In this document: positions 1-10,872 of the stretch, in pieces
How positions within the stretch are numbered: the stretch's first letter is position 1
Layout of the letters: the number at the start of each line of letters is the position of its first letter
NCBI GenBank assembly: GCA_004802705.1
Contig: SGPL01000125.1
Location: 1 to 64,000 of the forward strand
Reading direction: 5' to 3'
Origin: Bondarzewia mesenterica
Lineage: Eukaryota > Basidiomycota > Agaricomycetes > Russulales > Bondarzewiaceae
Length of the DNA: 64,000 nt
Program-made: the position numbers and the translations under genes
The notes under the pieces: generated by a model
Databases searched by the model: none
The model's input: only the letters and a program-made list of their open reading frames with translations
What the model was told of the DNA's origin: nothing

Positions 1-269
1 CTGAGCGAGATTATAAACTTCTGGAGCAGCCATGGATATCGTAGAATTATGCGATGCAGAGGACGAGCAGTCTACTACTGCGATTCGTGCTGAGTGGTGA
101 TAGTGGTCCAAATGAAGGGAATTTGGCCCCAACCGTTTTTAGCTACTTCATCGTCATCAGCATCGCTCAGGGGTGCCTATCGCTCAACTGCGCTTCTTCC
201 CACCAAGCTTGACGTTCACTGTGCTCGTTATCCCGTAAAATTTGCTCACATCACACTCTCAGACAAATT

Positions 270-1211
270 ATGAAATCCTTCTCCATTTTCAAAGGCGCGA
301 GGGGTGCCATCGGTACCATGAATGTTACTGCTGAACCTCGCTACAACTTTGTTATCCAGACCACAAACCAGATCCGCGAGCGTCTGCTCAAAGAAAAACT
401 TCTTCGTCAACCTTTCCTTGACCTTCTCACCATGGTTCACAAGGATGATTTCAAATTCAGAAGCAGCCTTCCAACCGATGCAGATGTTATTAACTTCATC
501 ACCAATGCATTTCCTGACATCTATCTGTTGCATGGGTGGCTGGCTTCAGATGGTGCAGATTGGGATTATACATTGACAGGACAAGGGGAGGCAAATAAGG
601 AATATATTTCAATTGGTTGGTTCGTCATTACACTTTGGGAGCAGAGTGTGAGTATTGTTGTTGTGCAGCATGTACACTTCTGATTGAATCTTTATTGCAG
701 CAGTCCAGCCTTGATCTGGCTTTCTTATCAAGGATGATATTTATGTTCATGACGGGTTTACTCCGAGAAGCAGCACATAGTGCATTATGGTGGTATGTTC
801 GAGGTGCTTGTGATAGTCCACACTTAGGTGAGATTGGGAGGGAAGCTGGTAATTTCATGGAGAGGCAGCTCTGGGATGGAATCTTGGAAGCTGAATTTGA
901 AGACAATACCATGGATCTGGTGGACATAGGGATCATGAAGAATGGGCTCTTTTTCCCCATTGGTGCGTCTTTTTGATTTGCAGTGCCTATTGCTGAGTAT
1001 TGAACTGGCATCATATCAAATAGATGCAAAGGTAGCACAATCTCTTATTATGCTCAACCTCTCCAATGGTCTCCCCCTCTTAGACACCTCAGCTCTTTCT
1101 GCTGCACCTCCCATCGTTGTCGATCACACATGTTCCAAACTTTTACCAGCCATAGGCACTGCAACATCTCAGCACCCAGTCCCAACACTCAAGAAGGTAT
1201 TGGAGTCATAA
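270..1211 (+). CDS. Orphan protein of about 275 aa, three exons
   Basis: I do not recognise the family. Three exons join in one clean frame: 270-647, 701-962 and 1024-1211. The first intron has a GTGAGT donor and TTGCAG acceptor, the second a GTGCGT donor and AAATAG acceptor. Coding length is 828 nt, an exact multiple of three, which supports a real gene. The protein is mixed alpha-helical looking, with a Trp/aromatic-rich middle (SALWWYVRG near residue 165) and a hydrophobic patch just before it. There is no signal peptide and no motif I can name. A second in-frame Met (MNVTAEP, base 318) could be the true start. It resembles the lineage-restricted hypothetical proteins common in Agaricomycetes, but that is inference. 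The gene could also extend upstream of the window edge. Confidence 0.55.
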
Positions 1212-1859
1212 AAGGTGTATTGTAATTTGAGGCAACATGTTTACATCAGATATTTCTTCCCATCATTGTAGTTTATTGCCCTGTGGTGTACAACTCTATT
1301 TCCTATGCAGTATTTCGCAGCCAAGTAATCTAGCGTGACGCGACACCTACATATGTGTTCCTTCTCATCAGAGCAATGACTGCAAATGAAGGGCAAATAG
1401 AGATGCAAGGTCATGTCGGAAAGCCAGACGCAACAAATCACAACAATTGATTAAAGATGCCCTGAACAAACTGCGTCAAGTACACAATCTCAAGCTGCGA
1501 GTTGGAGATGACGGTTAGGTTGAGAGGGCCCCGCCTCGACTTCAGGCTTATATCGAGACGAATCGCGATTCTGCTCATGAAACTGGAAATGGCCGCATCC
1601 CATTGACAGATCCTGGCTCATGTCGGAGGGGGAGAGTGTGAAAGGCAAGCCAAATTCTAACTCACCGCTTGCGAAGGCCATCTACGAGCCCGCCTTGACA
1701 TCATGGTCCGACAACCTCACACAATAAATTAAAAAGGAGCGGATTAGCTCAAGGTTAGCTTCTCATCACTATCCCCAGTCTAATAGATGCCCAAAGAACA
1801 AAAAGCTAACAGGTGCGACGACAAGCTACTACATACAAAACNAGTTCACAAANCGCCGA
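1212..1859. other. Intergenic, convergent 3' ends
   Basis: About 650 bases between the stop of the orphan gene and the stop of SRP40, which face each other. Short reading frames only; I see no domain, repeat or RNA gene. A TTAGCTCAAGG string near 1745 resembles a tRNA A box but has no matching B box. Confidence 0.6.
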
Positions 1860-3442
1860 TCANTTGTCGAATCGGAAACTGTGCGNTTGCATCTACAAGC
1901 GCAAAAGAGAATGCAGGTTGAGNGAGATGAGGTGGTCGCATGCAGGAAACCAGAACAACACTCACCGTGATCTCGCCTCCCTTGTACGATCCCCTCTTCT
2001 TCTTGTTCTTCTCCTTCCTGAACCCATCACCCCGGGTCACGATCAGNTCCCGACTCGCCCGCTCGCCNTAATCGCCGTTGCTCACGCCCTGCACCTAGAT
2101 CAGCCCNCGTAAGCACAAACGAAACGACAAAACCACGCACCCTCGATTCAAANGAGTTATCTTTCAGCCGATCNTCGTAGAACTTGATATGGTCGGCCTT
2201 GACACGTTGAAACGGCGTGTTGAATTTCCTAGGCGGCTTGCCGTTCTTCCCATTCTTATTCGCGTCCTGAGGCACCGGTGCAGGGGACTGGACTTCTGAC
2301 GCGGTAGCGGTGGTCACAGCCGTCCCATCCTCCGCCNTGCGCCGCTTCTTCACAACTCTCTCTGTGCTCGGATCCGTAGCTGGAGGGACTGGTTTTGATT
2401 TGGCTTCAGCAGCCTTTTTCGGCGCGGGCCTGGCCGCGGAGGACGTGCTCTCGTCGGANTCCGACCCCGACGACGAGCTGCTCGAACTCGAACCGGACGC
2501 GTCAGAGCTCGACGGGACGTCTGCCTTGTTGACTTTCTTAACGTCTTTTGAGGGCTTCACTTCTTCCTCATCTGAGCTGGAGTCCTCGCTTGAGCTCGAG
2601 CTGTCTTCATCAGACGAGTCATCGCTGTCTTCCTCATCAGAAGATAAGGTTTTGCTCGAGTCCCTGGTCTCCTCCTTCAAGGTTTTTGCAGCTTTGTCAA
2701 CAACCGCGGGCTTCTCTGCGGGCTTCGCCTTGTCTTCCTCATCATCAGAATCTAATTCATCTGAGCAAAAACACTCAGATATGCACACAAAGAGAGGGTC
2801 GATGCAGCCCACCAGATTCCGAGCTGGATTCTTCTTCGGAAGAGACTCGTTCTGCATTTGCGAAACAACCTCAAATGAAAATTCACGTCATTGTTGGCAT
2901 GGACTCACTGTCTTTCTTTGCTTTCTTTTCTTTGTCTTCCTCTTCATCACTTGTGTTGTCAGAAGAGTCAGAATTATCCGCGTCGGAGTCATTCGAAGAC
3001 GCCTTTTCCTCTTCAGAGGACGCTAGAGGGATCTGAGCAACCTGACGCGTGAACCCAAAGACGAGACGTACAGTCTGAATCCGAGTCAGATGATTCACTG
3101 TGTGAGATTTAATACATGGAGAGCATTGCGCGGCAGGTAAAACGAGTGGGACATACAACGAAGCCTCGATCTCCTTGAGCGACTTCCACTCTTTCAAAAT
3201 TTCATCCAGTGACTGGCCCTCGGTGTTCGTTGCAGTCTCTTTCAGAATAACCACATCTTTGGCTGACTTGCGCAGTGCCTCAGCGGCTTTTGTATGCGAA
3301 CGTCCTAGCAGGAACGAGTAGATTAAACTGTAAGTAGCTAAGAGCAATCACGTCAGAAGCATACTTATGGGTACGATGTAGAGACTTGCCTGCTAAATTA
3401 CCATCTGCATCTCCAGAACTCTCCGTAACTTTTTTTGACCAT
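1860..3442 (-). CDS. SRP40: SRP40/Nopp140-like nucleolar phosphoprotein
   Basis: Nucleolar chaperone-type protein thought to shuttle snoRNPs and assist ribosome biogenesis. The N terminus (TYSLIYSFLLGRSHTKAAEAL) is the LisH-like segment of the family. The centre is long acidic-serine tracts alternating with Lys/Pro-rich basic stretches, the Nopp140 pattern. The C terminus is the diagnostic SRP40 domain: NTPFQRVKADHIKFY, then LIVTRGDGFRKEKNKKKRG, then GGEIT. A last exon gives MQxHSFRFD and the stop at 1862-1860. The first intron (3338-3389) appears to be a GC-AG intron with a perfect AG|GCAAGT donor. The only nearby start (ATG at 3442, MVK) is one base out of frame with that exon because of a seven-A run, so either the A run is miscounted or the start lies elsewhere. 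Several Ns occur in the 3' half. It diverges from RIB4 over about 180 bases. Confidence 0.85.
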
Positions 3443-3620
3443 AACAGGTATTTCAAGAGAGAGAAGAAGAAAACAGAGAACGAGAACGAAACAAAGAAAG
3501 AGAAATCTAGGTGGCCTGTTTGTTAAAGAACGAATCCGCCACCGTCCTTTTCAGGACACGTCTAATCGGGAGGACCAAATAGGCACAACGCAAAATCAGC
3601 TAACCCCACATCCGACGACG

Positions 3621-4324
<704 letters not shown>

Positions 4325-4743
4325 ATTCTGTAATATTGGGATCAAGAGAGAAGGGACAGTGAAACCTGTAAGTCAGTGTAGCTTAGACGCTATCGGACGA
4401 GGACTATCGAGTGTAAAACTATTTTGTGATGCCAAACCAGCAATGCATCCTCTCTGAGATGGTCAGAAGAAAATTTGAGAGATTGCTTCAGAGGTCGCAA
4501 GAAGTATGTGTGCATTGAGTGAGGATTTCACGCAGTTATCATGTAGTGCAAACATAGTTCTGTTACACACACTACTACATAGTATCCGTCTACCGGCATT
4601 CACCGAGAGCTACAAGTCACTAAGTACGAAATTGGTTTCATTGCACTTTCAAACAATCCGAGCTTGTTTAAGTCCTCTCCTTTCGTCTGAAATTCATTAA
4701 CCAGCGGCATACGAGCAATCTCAGCCTTGCACAAGGTACAGCG
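4325..4743. other. Intergenic, RIB4 3' to GTR1 5'
   Basis: About 420 bases between two genes on the same strand. Presumed RIB4 terminator and GTR1 promoter; no reading frame or repeat I can support. Confidence 0.5.
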
Positions 4744-5905
4744 ATGAAGAAGAAGGTAGGCACGATGATAATGGATACGAGCTACAGACCCTCAACATCG
4801 CTGACAGTCTTCCGCACCAAGGTCCTCCTCATGGGGGCGTCGGGGAGCGGAAAGACCTCCATGCGGTCTCTCATTTTGTGCGTGTTCTCTCTTGTAGAAA
4901 CCGAGTCTGTTTCCTCATCCCATCTGCTTCAGCTCCAATAACCCTGCATCCCTCACCTCCCGTCTAGGTGCGACGATTGACGTAGAGCAGAACCACGTCC
5001 GCTTCCTCGGCGACCTCATACTCAATCTCTGGGACTGTGGTGGCCAAGACTCGTTCATGGACTCGTACCTCTCCCATCAGCGCTCTACCATCTTCCAGCA
5101 CGTCGGCGTGATGATCTACGTCTTTGAAGTTGAGAGCCGCGACATGGCGAAGGACCTGGTGTACTATAAGGACTGTCTCGACGCCCTAAAGAAATACAGC
5201 CCCGAGGCAAACGTCTTCCTGCTCGTGCACAAGATGGATTTAGTCACAGGTAACAAAACTGCCGCCCTTGAAAAGAAGGAGAGGGATCTCCAATACGAGA
5301 GCGGGGACATGGATGTCACTGTCTTCGGTACTAGCATCTACGACGAGTCTCTCTACAAGGTCGGTCTTCGTCCTCTGCCCTACAGCCCACCTCAGACCGA
5401 CGCGCCCGCCAGGCCTGGTCGCGCATCGTCCACACCCTTATTCCCAACGCCGCAGTACTCACGAGGCACTTGACGACGTTCGCCGAAGCCTGCAGTGCGA
5501 CCGAGGTCATCCTCTTCGAACGTACTACCTTTCTCGTCATCGCCACCTCCACCCAGACCCCGCAATCAGCAGACGTGCACCAGCTCAGCACCACCCGCTA
5601 CGAGCGTACTTCTGAGCTCATCAAAGCCCTTAAGCACTCGGCTTCGCGCGTGCGCGAGGAGTTCCACGCACTTGAAATGGAGCTGCCTGAGTACACGGCC
5701 GTGCTGGACGAGATGACGAAGAACACTTACGTCCTGATCATCGTACACGACCCCGTAATCGGTGCGTCATGTCCCAGTCTGTTGACCGACTGTCTCGGTT
5801 CTCACTTCTGGTTCGGAATCGATAGAGACGGCTGCACTCAAGATCAACATCCGCCTTGCTCGTCGCAAGTTCGAAGAGCTTCAGGGCAACTCCATCATCT
5901 CATGA
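4744..5905 (+). CDS. GTR1: Gtr1/RagA-type small GTPase
   Basis: Rag GTPase that, as a heterodimer with Gtr2, signals amino-acid sufficiency to TORC1 on the vacuole. Five exons (4744-4755, 4822-4877, 4933-5359, 5413-5761, 5826-5905) join to 307 aa, close to the family's usual 305-315. After MKKK comes VLLMGASGSGKTSMRS (P-loop), then LGATIDVEQNHVRFLG (switch I), LNLWDCGGQDSFM (switch II, DxxGQ) and LLVHKMDLV (the HKMD base-recognition motif of Rag A/Gtr1). The C-terminal half is the roadblock-like dimerisation domain, ending in LARRKFEELQ. Exon 1 codes for only four residues. The first intron (4756-4821, 66 nt) is stop-free and in frame, so the unspliced form would insert 22 residues before the P-loop. 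Confidence 0.95.
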
Positions 5906-6909
5906 TGCATGGACGAACGGACGCTCGATGTATCGTTATCAGTAACGTTTCTTGACTACTCCCTTCCCTACCTTCCCATAAATTCGTGGGCACATCCTCC
6001 TCATGATTACTTACTAATGTATATCCATATGTACGGGCTCCGGACATGTTGCCCACATCGTTATCATCTGCGGCTTTGGCAGGGCAGTGTATGTTTTTTC
6101 TCAATCTAATTCGTCAAAATTTCACGCACTATTAGCGATCCATACGAGTTGGTAGACGAACACAGTAAGATTTCGCAGAAAGTACTGTACCGCACGCATA
6201 AACATGTAATCCCACCCCCCCGTTCGAACCGAGACATTCAGGGAATACAGCATAGTAAATTGAGGCAAGAGAGCACTAGATCAGAAACGATAGAGTATGT
6301 ACGTACGTTAGAGAAAACGATGATAGAAAAAAACCACTCGTGCAGGATCAACTTTTAGGGAGGTAGACAGGCAGACAAAGTCCACGTTGCTATGTATGCA
6401 TGCCACTCCACCCCTCTAAAAGAGGAACCTCGCGCGCAGGCAATCGTAGGTGAGTAACTGACTCAAAACGAACCAAGAGCAAGCGAAATAGTAACGACTC
6501 CGACACCAGGAAGAGTACCATCGTCTGCTACCCTGTTTGATATGTGGATAAGATATGGTGGGAGGAAGTCGTAAACGAGCGGACAGCGCTGATAGAGCAA
6601 CCACGAACACAAAAGGCAATGATCAAATCGGAAAAAAGCCAAGGGGGTGACGCCGGGATCGAAGAAAGGAATAGTCCAATTTCTCGTGTTACGGCACGAA
6701 TCTCGATAGGGGAACAGGGCCGTAGTGGGGAAGCAATAGGATATATGATGTTTGTACAAGGAAAAGCTGGAGCAGCGCGCACAGCGCGCCGAAATGTGGT
6801 TTGTTGTCTGTTGATATTCTTTGCGAAGAGCGAGGTACCAAAGGCGAGTTCACTCTGACACCCAAACTAAAGTGAATGGGCGTGAATGGGTGAAAGGTCG
6901 GGGAATGAC
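5906..6909. other. Intergenic between convergent GTR1 and CAX gene
   Basis: About 1 kb between two facing stop codons. The reading frames here are short, overlap on both strands and show no domain. No tRNA, repeat array or transposon end was seen. A GTTCGAACC string near 6222 lacks the rest of a tRNA. Confidence 0.5.
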
Positions 6910-9099
6910 TTATGAGAAAAAAGACGTACAAGCGAGGGCGATGACCAAGTACAGAGTGATCAGCCTAGATTTCCAACTCAATCAGTATGCTCGATGAAGG
7001 TGGCGGGACCACACTCACATAAGACCTTCCATGTAGTTCGACCGGCCATCCCTGTTGGCAGGTCAGTAAATGCTCGGCATGAAAAAAAGCATACAATGAG
7101 AGGTCATATACGCACTGGATTAACAAGTTGACCAACAAGACAGACACAAAGAACGCCACAGTCTCAAAGTTGGAGAAGAAGAGGGTGAGCTCATGGCCCG
7201 ACCTGTCAGCCGTCACGTTAATCGAGGATTCAACGAAATGCCGAGATGCAAAGACTCACACCCAACCGACGATCACAAGCAACGGCACGACAAAAGTGGC
7301 GATTTGCTAAAGGAAATGAATAGAATTTAGATTGACAGGAAATGTCAGCACACGGCACGTGGCACGTACGATCGAACTTCCGACGCAGATGCCGATGGTC
7401 AGTTCCATCTTGTTTTTCATGGCCATCCACACCGAAGTAACGTGTTCCGCAGCATTGGCCTGGTGAACCATGTATGTGTCAGAGTGATGACTCCGGTCAA
7501 AAGTCATCAAACGCAACGCACAACAAGGGGCAGCAAAATTAAACCGATGAACGGCTTCGGGATGTGATACCTATCCGCAGTTTCTTCGATGGAGGCCACG
7601 ACTACGATAATAGATATTCATAAAATTGGCGGACTGACGATGAAAAAGGGAGCAGGAGGCTAACTTACGGAAATCTGCGACAAAGGAGGTGACAACGGTG
7701 ATAGATATGAGACTTCAGACCCAATTAACACATTGAGAAGTTAGACGGTGAGAATGCAAAAGGCACGCACGCAACAGCAGCGGCGAAGATGCTCATTTTC
7801 TGCTCCTCATTTTCTTCCAGGATAACGTGGCCTCGCTCATCAACCTGGAGTTCAGGCTGGAACAAGTTCGAATGAGTCTTCAACTAGGGATCGACCACAT
7901 CAGTTATCGTTTACTATATGTCCAAAATGTAGAGATGCAAGTTACCTGGAAGAGCAGATACGCGATGTACACACCAAGGAGCAACAGGGCGGTTCCCCTC
8001 GAAATGATAAGTAGGCCTGCCTGGCCTTTTTCGTCAAGGTCGGTGAAGGCGGAATCTGTGAAGGTGACGACAAATTTGCTCGGATCAATAGGAGAAGACG
8101 GGACGAGCGACGTCCGCGCGCTGTGGTAGGCAGCGGGGATGATCATGGCTATGTAGAGGACCGTTTATTTCCGATAGGACGATACCGGAGACAGGAAGAA
8201 CTCACTGATGCATGCCAGCGTCATGAGCTGCGAGGCATTGTTATATTTTTTAATTTATTATATGAGGAACACACGGAATGAAACAGCACGTACAGATGCG
8301 GAACTGTCATTGTGGCGGTATGAATGTTAGAGATGAAAAATCAGAAGGGTGCGAACGATGCACTTACGCTTGAGCGGCAGTCACTTGGAAGGTGCTCTCG
8401 GGGTAATAAAGGCCCCCTGTAGATAGACGCGGTTAATGGTGCCCATTGTTGCAGTCGATTAGACACACCTGCGAAAAAAGAGCATCCTAGCACGAGCAGG
8501 ATATTTGAGAGGATAGATCCAAGCATCTATGGGACAATGAGTCTCCTAGGTCATTCAATCGCATATATAGGGCGCACAGAGGTCTGGACGATCTGAATTT
8601 GGCCTGGAGAACGGACGTGAGGCGAATATAAAACGATTCGGGCGCAGGGTACTAACCTTGCAGCAAAGCACTGAGTCCGACGATAATTTCCACAGCATTC
8701 CCGAAAGTCGCATTCAGAAGGCCAGCAAGAGTCTGACCCAGTTTAATCGACATTTGTTCGGTAGCTTCGCCAAGCAACTGCGGTGACAGGTCAAAATGAG
8801 ACTGCTATTCCCGTGAAGCGACGGAAGCAAAGAAGTCGCGTCACCTTGGCGAGGGGGACGATAGCTATAAAGCTGAAAGAAAAGCGCAGAGCGGCATCCC
8901 AGTTGAGGAGGTGAGCGACGAGAGAAAATGGTACGAATATGAGGAGGATGTTCAGCCAGGAGCCAAAGAAGAACCACTTGAAGGATTGGAGGAAAGTAGG
9001 TTCCCCTTCTGCCTTTACGAAGGCAACTGCGCGCTGAGGAAGGGACAGATGATTTGAATTCCCATTCGTGATCAAGGGGGTCGTTTCTGATGCAGACAT
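6910..9099 (-). CDS. VCX1: CAX-type Ca2+/H+ exchanger (VCX1-like)
   Basis: Vacuolar-type antiporter that moves Ca2+ into the vacuole against protons. The start is ATG at 9099 (MSASETTPLI), followed by a short hydrophilic tail and membrane helices from WFFFGSWLNILLIFVPFSLV onward. Exon pieces read in order: LLGEATEQMSIKLGQTLAGL, NATFGNAVEIIVGLSALLQ (first c-repeat with the GNAVE cation site), MLGSILSNILLVLGCSFFAG, then the second half with GNAAEHVTSVWMAMKNKMEL and IGICVGSSI (second c-repeat, GNAAE). The last exon gives LITLYLVIALACTSFFS and stop at 6912-6910. Both halves of the inverted repeat are intact. Roughly ten short introns interrupt the gene, one right after the GSSI motif. A loop near 8050-8130 is longer and more acidic than the flanks. 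Confidence 0.92.
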
Positions 9100-9668
9100 G
9101 AAAGATAGTCGAGAGGAAAAAAGGAGGGGAGTTGAGTTGGAGCTGAACGGAAGGCAGAGTGTTATATCATGACGTTTCGGGGGTTCGGCAGGGTTCGGCT
9201 TGGCAGAACATAACGACAAAAATGCAGTGTCCTAGTCCCCCTATCCCCCGACCACCCCTATACTTTCTGTTTATCACAAGTAAGTAGTCCCGCTTCAATC
9301 CAACTGCTCCAAACCTCAATATTATTGTAACGCCAACGGAATCGTGGTTCAATTACAAGTCCAATACACACAAAGACAATACTCTGTCATTTTCCCTAAC
9401 ACCTTGTTCTCCCAATATCCTAACAGCCTATCTCAGCGTTTATATTCCATTTCTACCGGATCCGTTGGTATGTACGTAGGCGCCTTGGCACTGCAGTGCG
9501 CCAAGGAACGTATACATGCACTTCTGGATGTCTGAATGTTCGGTGACGTTCAGCATTTCAAAGCAGCGAAGGGTCTTAGAGAGTGAGTGTCTTTGTATGC
9601 CGGAATGGCAAGCGCTTCATGAATGCCATCTACGAGTTGCCCCGGGCCCAAGCCTGAAACCTTCCGGG
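9100..9668. other. Intergenic: CAX promoter and 3' flank of phosphatase gene
   Basis: About 570 bases upstream of the exchanger start and downstream of the histidine-phosphatase stop; both genes are on the minus strand. No coding or repeat feature identified. Confidence 0.5.
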
Positions 9669-10487
9669 TCACTGCTCGTCGGCATTGCCTTGCACCAAAT
9701 CCATTCCGCCCTGCTTCGTCGCTAGGTGCGCGATGTTCCCGTACTGCACCAGCACCCCCTTCCCGTCCTTCCCAACTTCTACAATCGCCACCGCCGTATT
9801 CAGGCACTTTCCGACCGCCACGCCCTCCGCGACCGTGATCCGTTCGTTGGCCATCAATCCCTGGACGAGATGCACAATGAACCCCCCATGACTGACGACC
9901 AAGACGTTTGACGCCCGCGCGTCTGGCAGGGATATAGCGTACTGCACGATGGCGTCGTCCCACCATGCCAGCGCCCGCTTGTTCATGTTCTCCATCGGTT
10001 CAATCGTAGACTTCCCTGTCACGTTCTTCCTCGCTGCATACGGAAGCCCTTGCAGCGCCCCGAGGAACTAAATCCAGCGACACCCCCACACCAAAGAATC
10101 AGCTTTCAACCATTCTCCATAGAAGTAAGCGGAAGACGAGCAGCGGAAAACACTGACCCGCTCTCTAATTTCCATCTTCTTCCGGAGCTGTGTGTCGGGA
10201 TGATATCTAAGGATCGCCTGTGCGGTCTTTTCAATTTTAAATTCATTGTGAGTCCTCTTTCCATCCCAGAGATAAGCAAATGTCCCGTATGTACTCACTT
10301 TCGCCGCCCTGGACAAATCGCTGGAAATGGCCGAGTCGAATGGCACCGCCCGCAGTGCCTCAGCGACTCGCCGAGCTTGTTCTATACCATCCGCGTTGAG
10401 CTGGGTATCGAGATGTCCTTGGATGATTCCCCTTCTATTCTCCTCCGTCTCTCCATGTCGCACAATGTACACGCGGGCCACAGCCAT
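9669..10487 (-). CDS. Histidine-phosphatase (phosphoglycerate mutase-like) protein
   Basis: Member of the histidine phosphatase superfamily, branch 1. The N terminus MAVARVYIVRHGETEENRRG carries the catalytic RHGE motif at about residue 10. It is followed by GHLDTQLNADGIEQARRVA and FDSAISSDLSRAAK. A second exon adds TAQAILRYHPD and MEIRER, and the last exon has FLGALQGLPYAARK and VLVVSHGGFIVHLVQGL with the second catalytic His. Total is about 230 aa, three exons. Substrate cannot be told from sequence: fructose-2,6-bisphosphatase/TIGAR-like or broad phosphomonoesterase are both possible. A true cofactor-dependent glycolytic mutase is unlikely, because the spacing and sequence fit the phosphatase-type members. 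The first intron's best acceptor is GAAAAG, an unusual AAG site, but it gives the conserved SRAAK-TAQ join. Confidence 0.88.
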
Positions 10488-10872
10488 CGTCGCGTTCTAT
10501 GTACAGAACTAGTTGATCGTGTCCGAGTCAAAGACCCAAAACAACAGAATGCAATGCACACCCGTGATATTGAAGGTCCGTGAACACTACTATTGAACCT
10601 TAATCCTAAGTGCCCCCGTCTATGTACCGACGCATCAAAGTTGGCATGTTGCAACAACAAAGGAAGTGATTCAACCGATACATGTGTGGATATCATCAGC
10701 ATCCATTTCTTCATCACCGCGACCCTTACAATCAATCGGACCAAAGTCATACAGGTTTCTAAGGGCATTGGCGTAAACAGTCCGAAGCCTCAGGAGAGTA
10801 TCAATAACCACCGAATACAACAAGAGTCACAGCACAGGCACCGCCACGAGATGTAGGAAAGTTGAAAACAAT
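10488..10872. other. Intergenic
   Basis: About 385 bases between the DOA1 stop and the phosphatase start (both minus strand). It presumably holds the phosphatase promoter. Nothing else supported. Confidence 0.5.

Noticed and set aside
1730..1760. GGATTAGCTCAAGG, A-box-like string
   Set aside because: No B box follows within tRNA length and the surroundings do not fold as a tRNA.
2450..2760. Long Ser/Glu-rich frames on the plus strand opposite SRP40
   Set aside because: They are antisense mirrors of the acidic-serine tracts (GAx/TCx codons read as Ser/Glu/Leu on both strands).
6210..6235. GTTCGAACC near a C-run, possible tRNA T arm
   Set aside because: No acceptor stem, D arm or anticodon arm can be folded around it on either strand.
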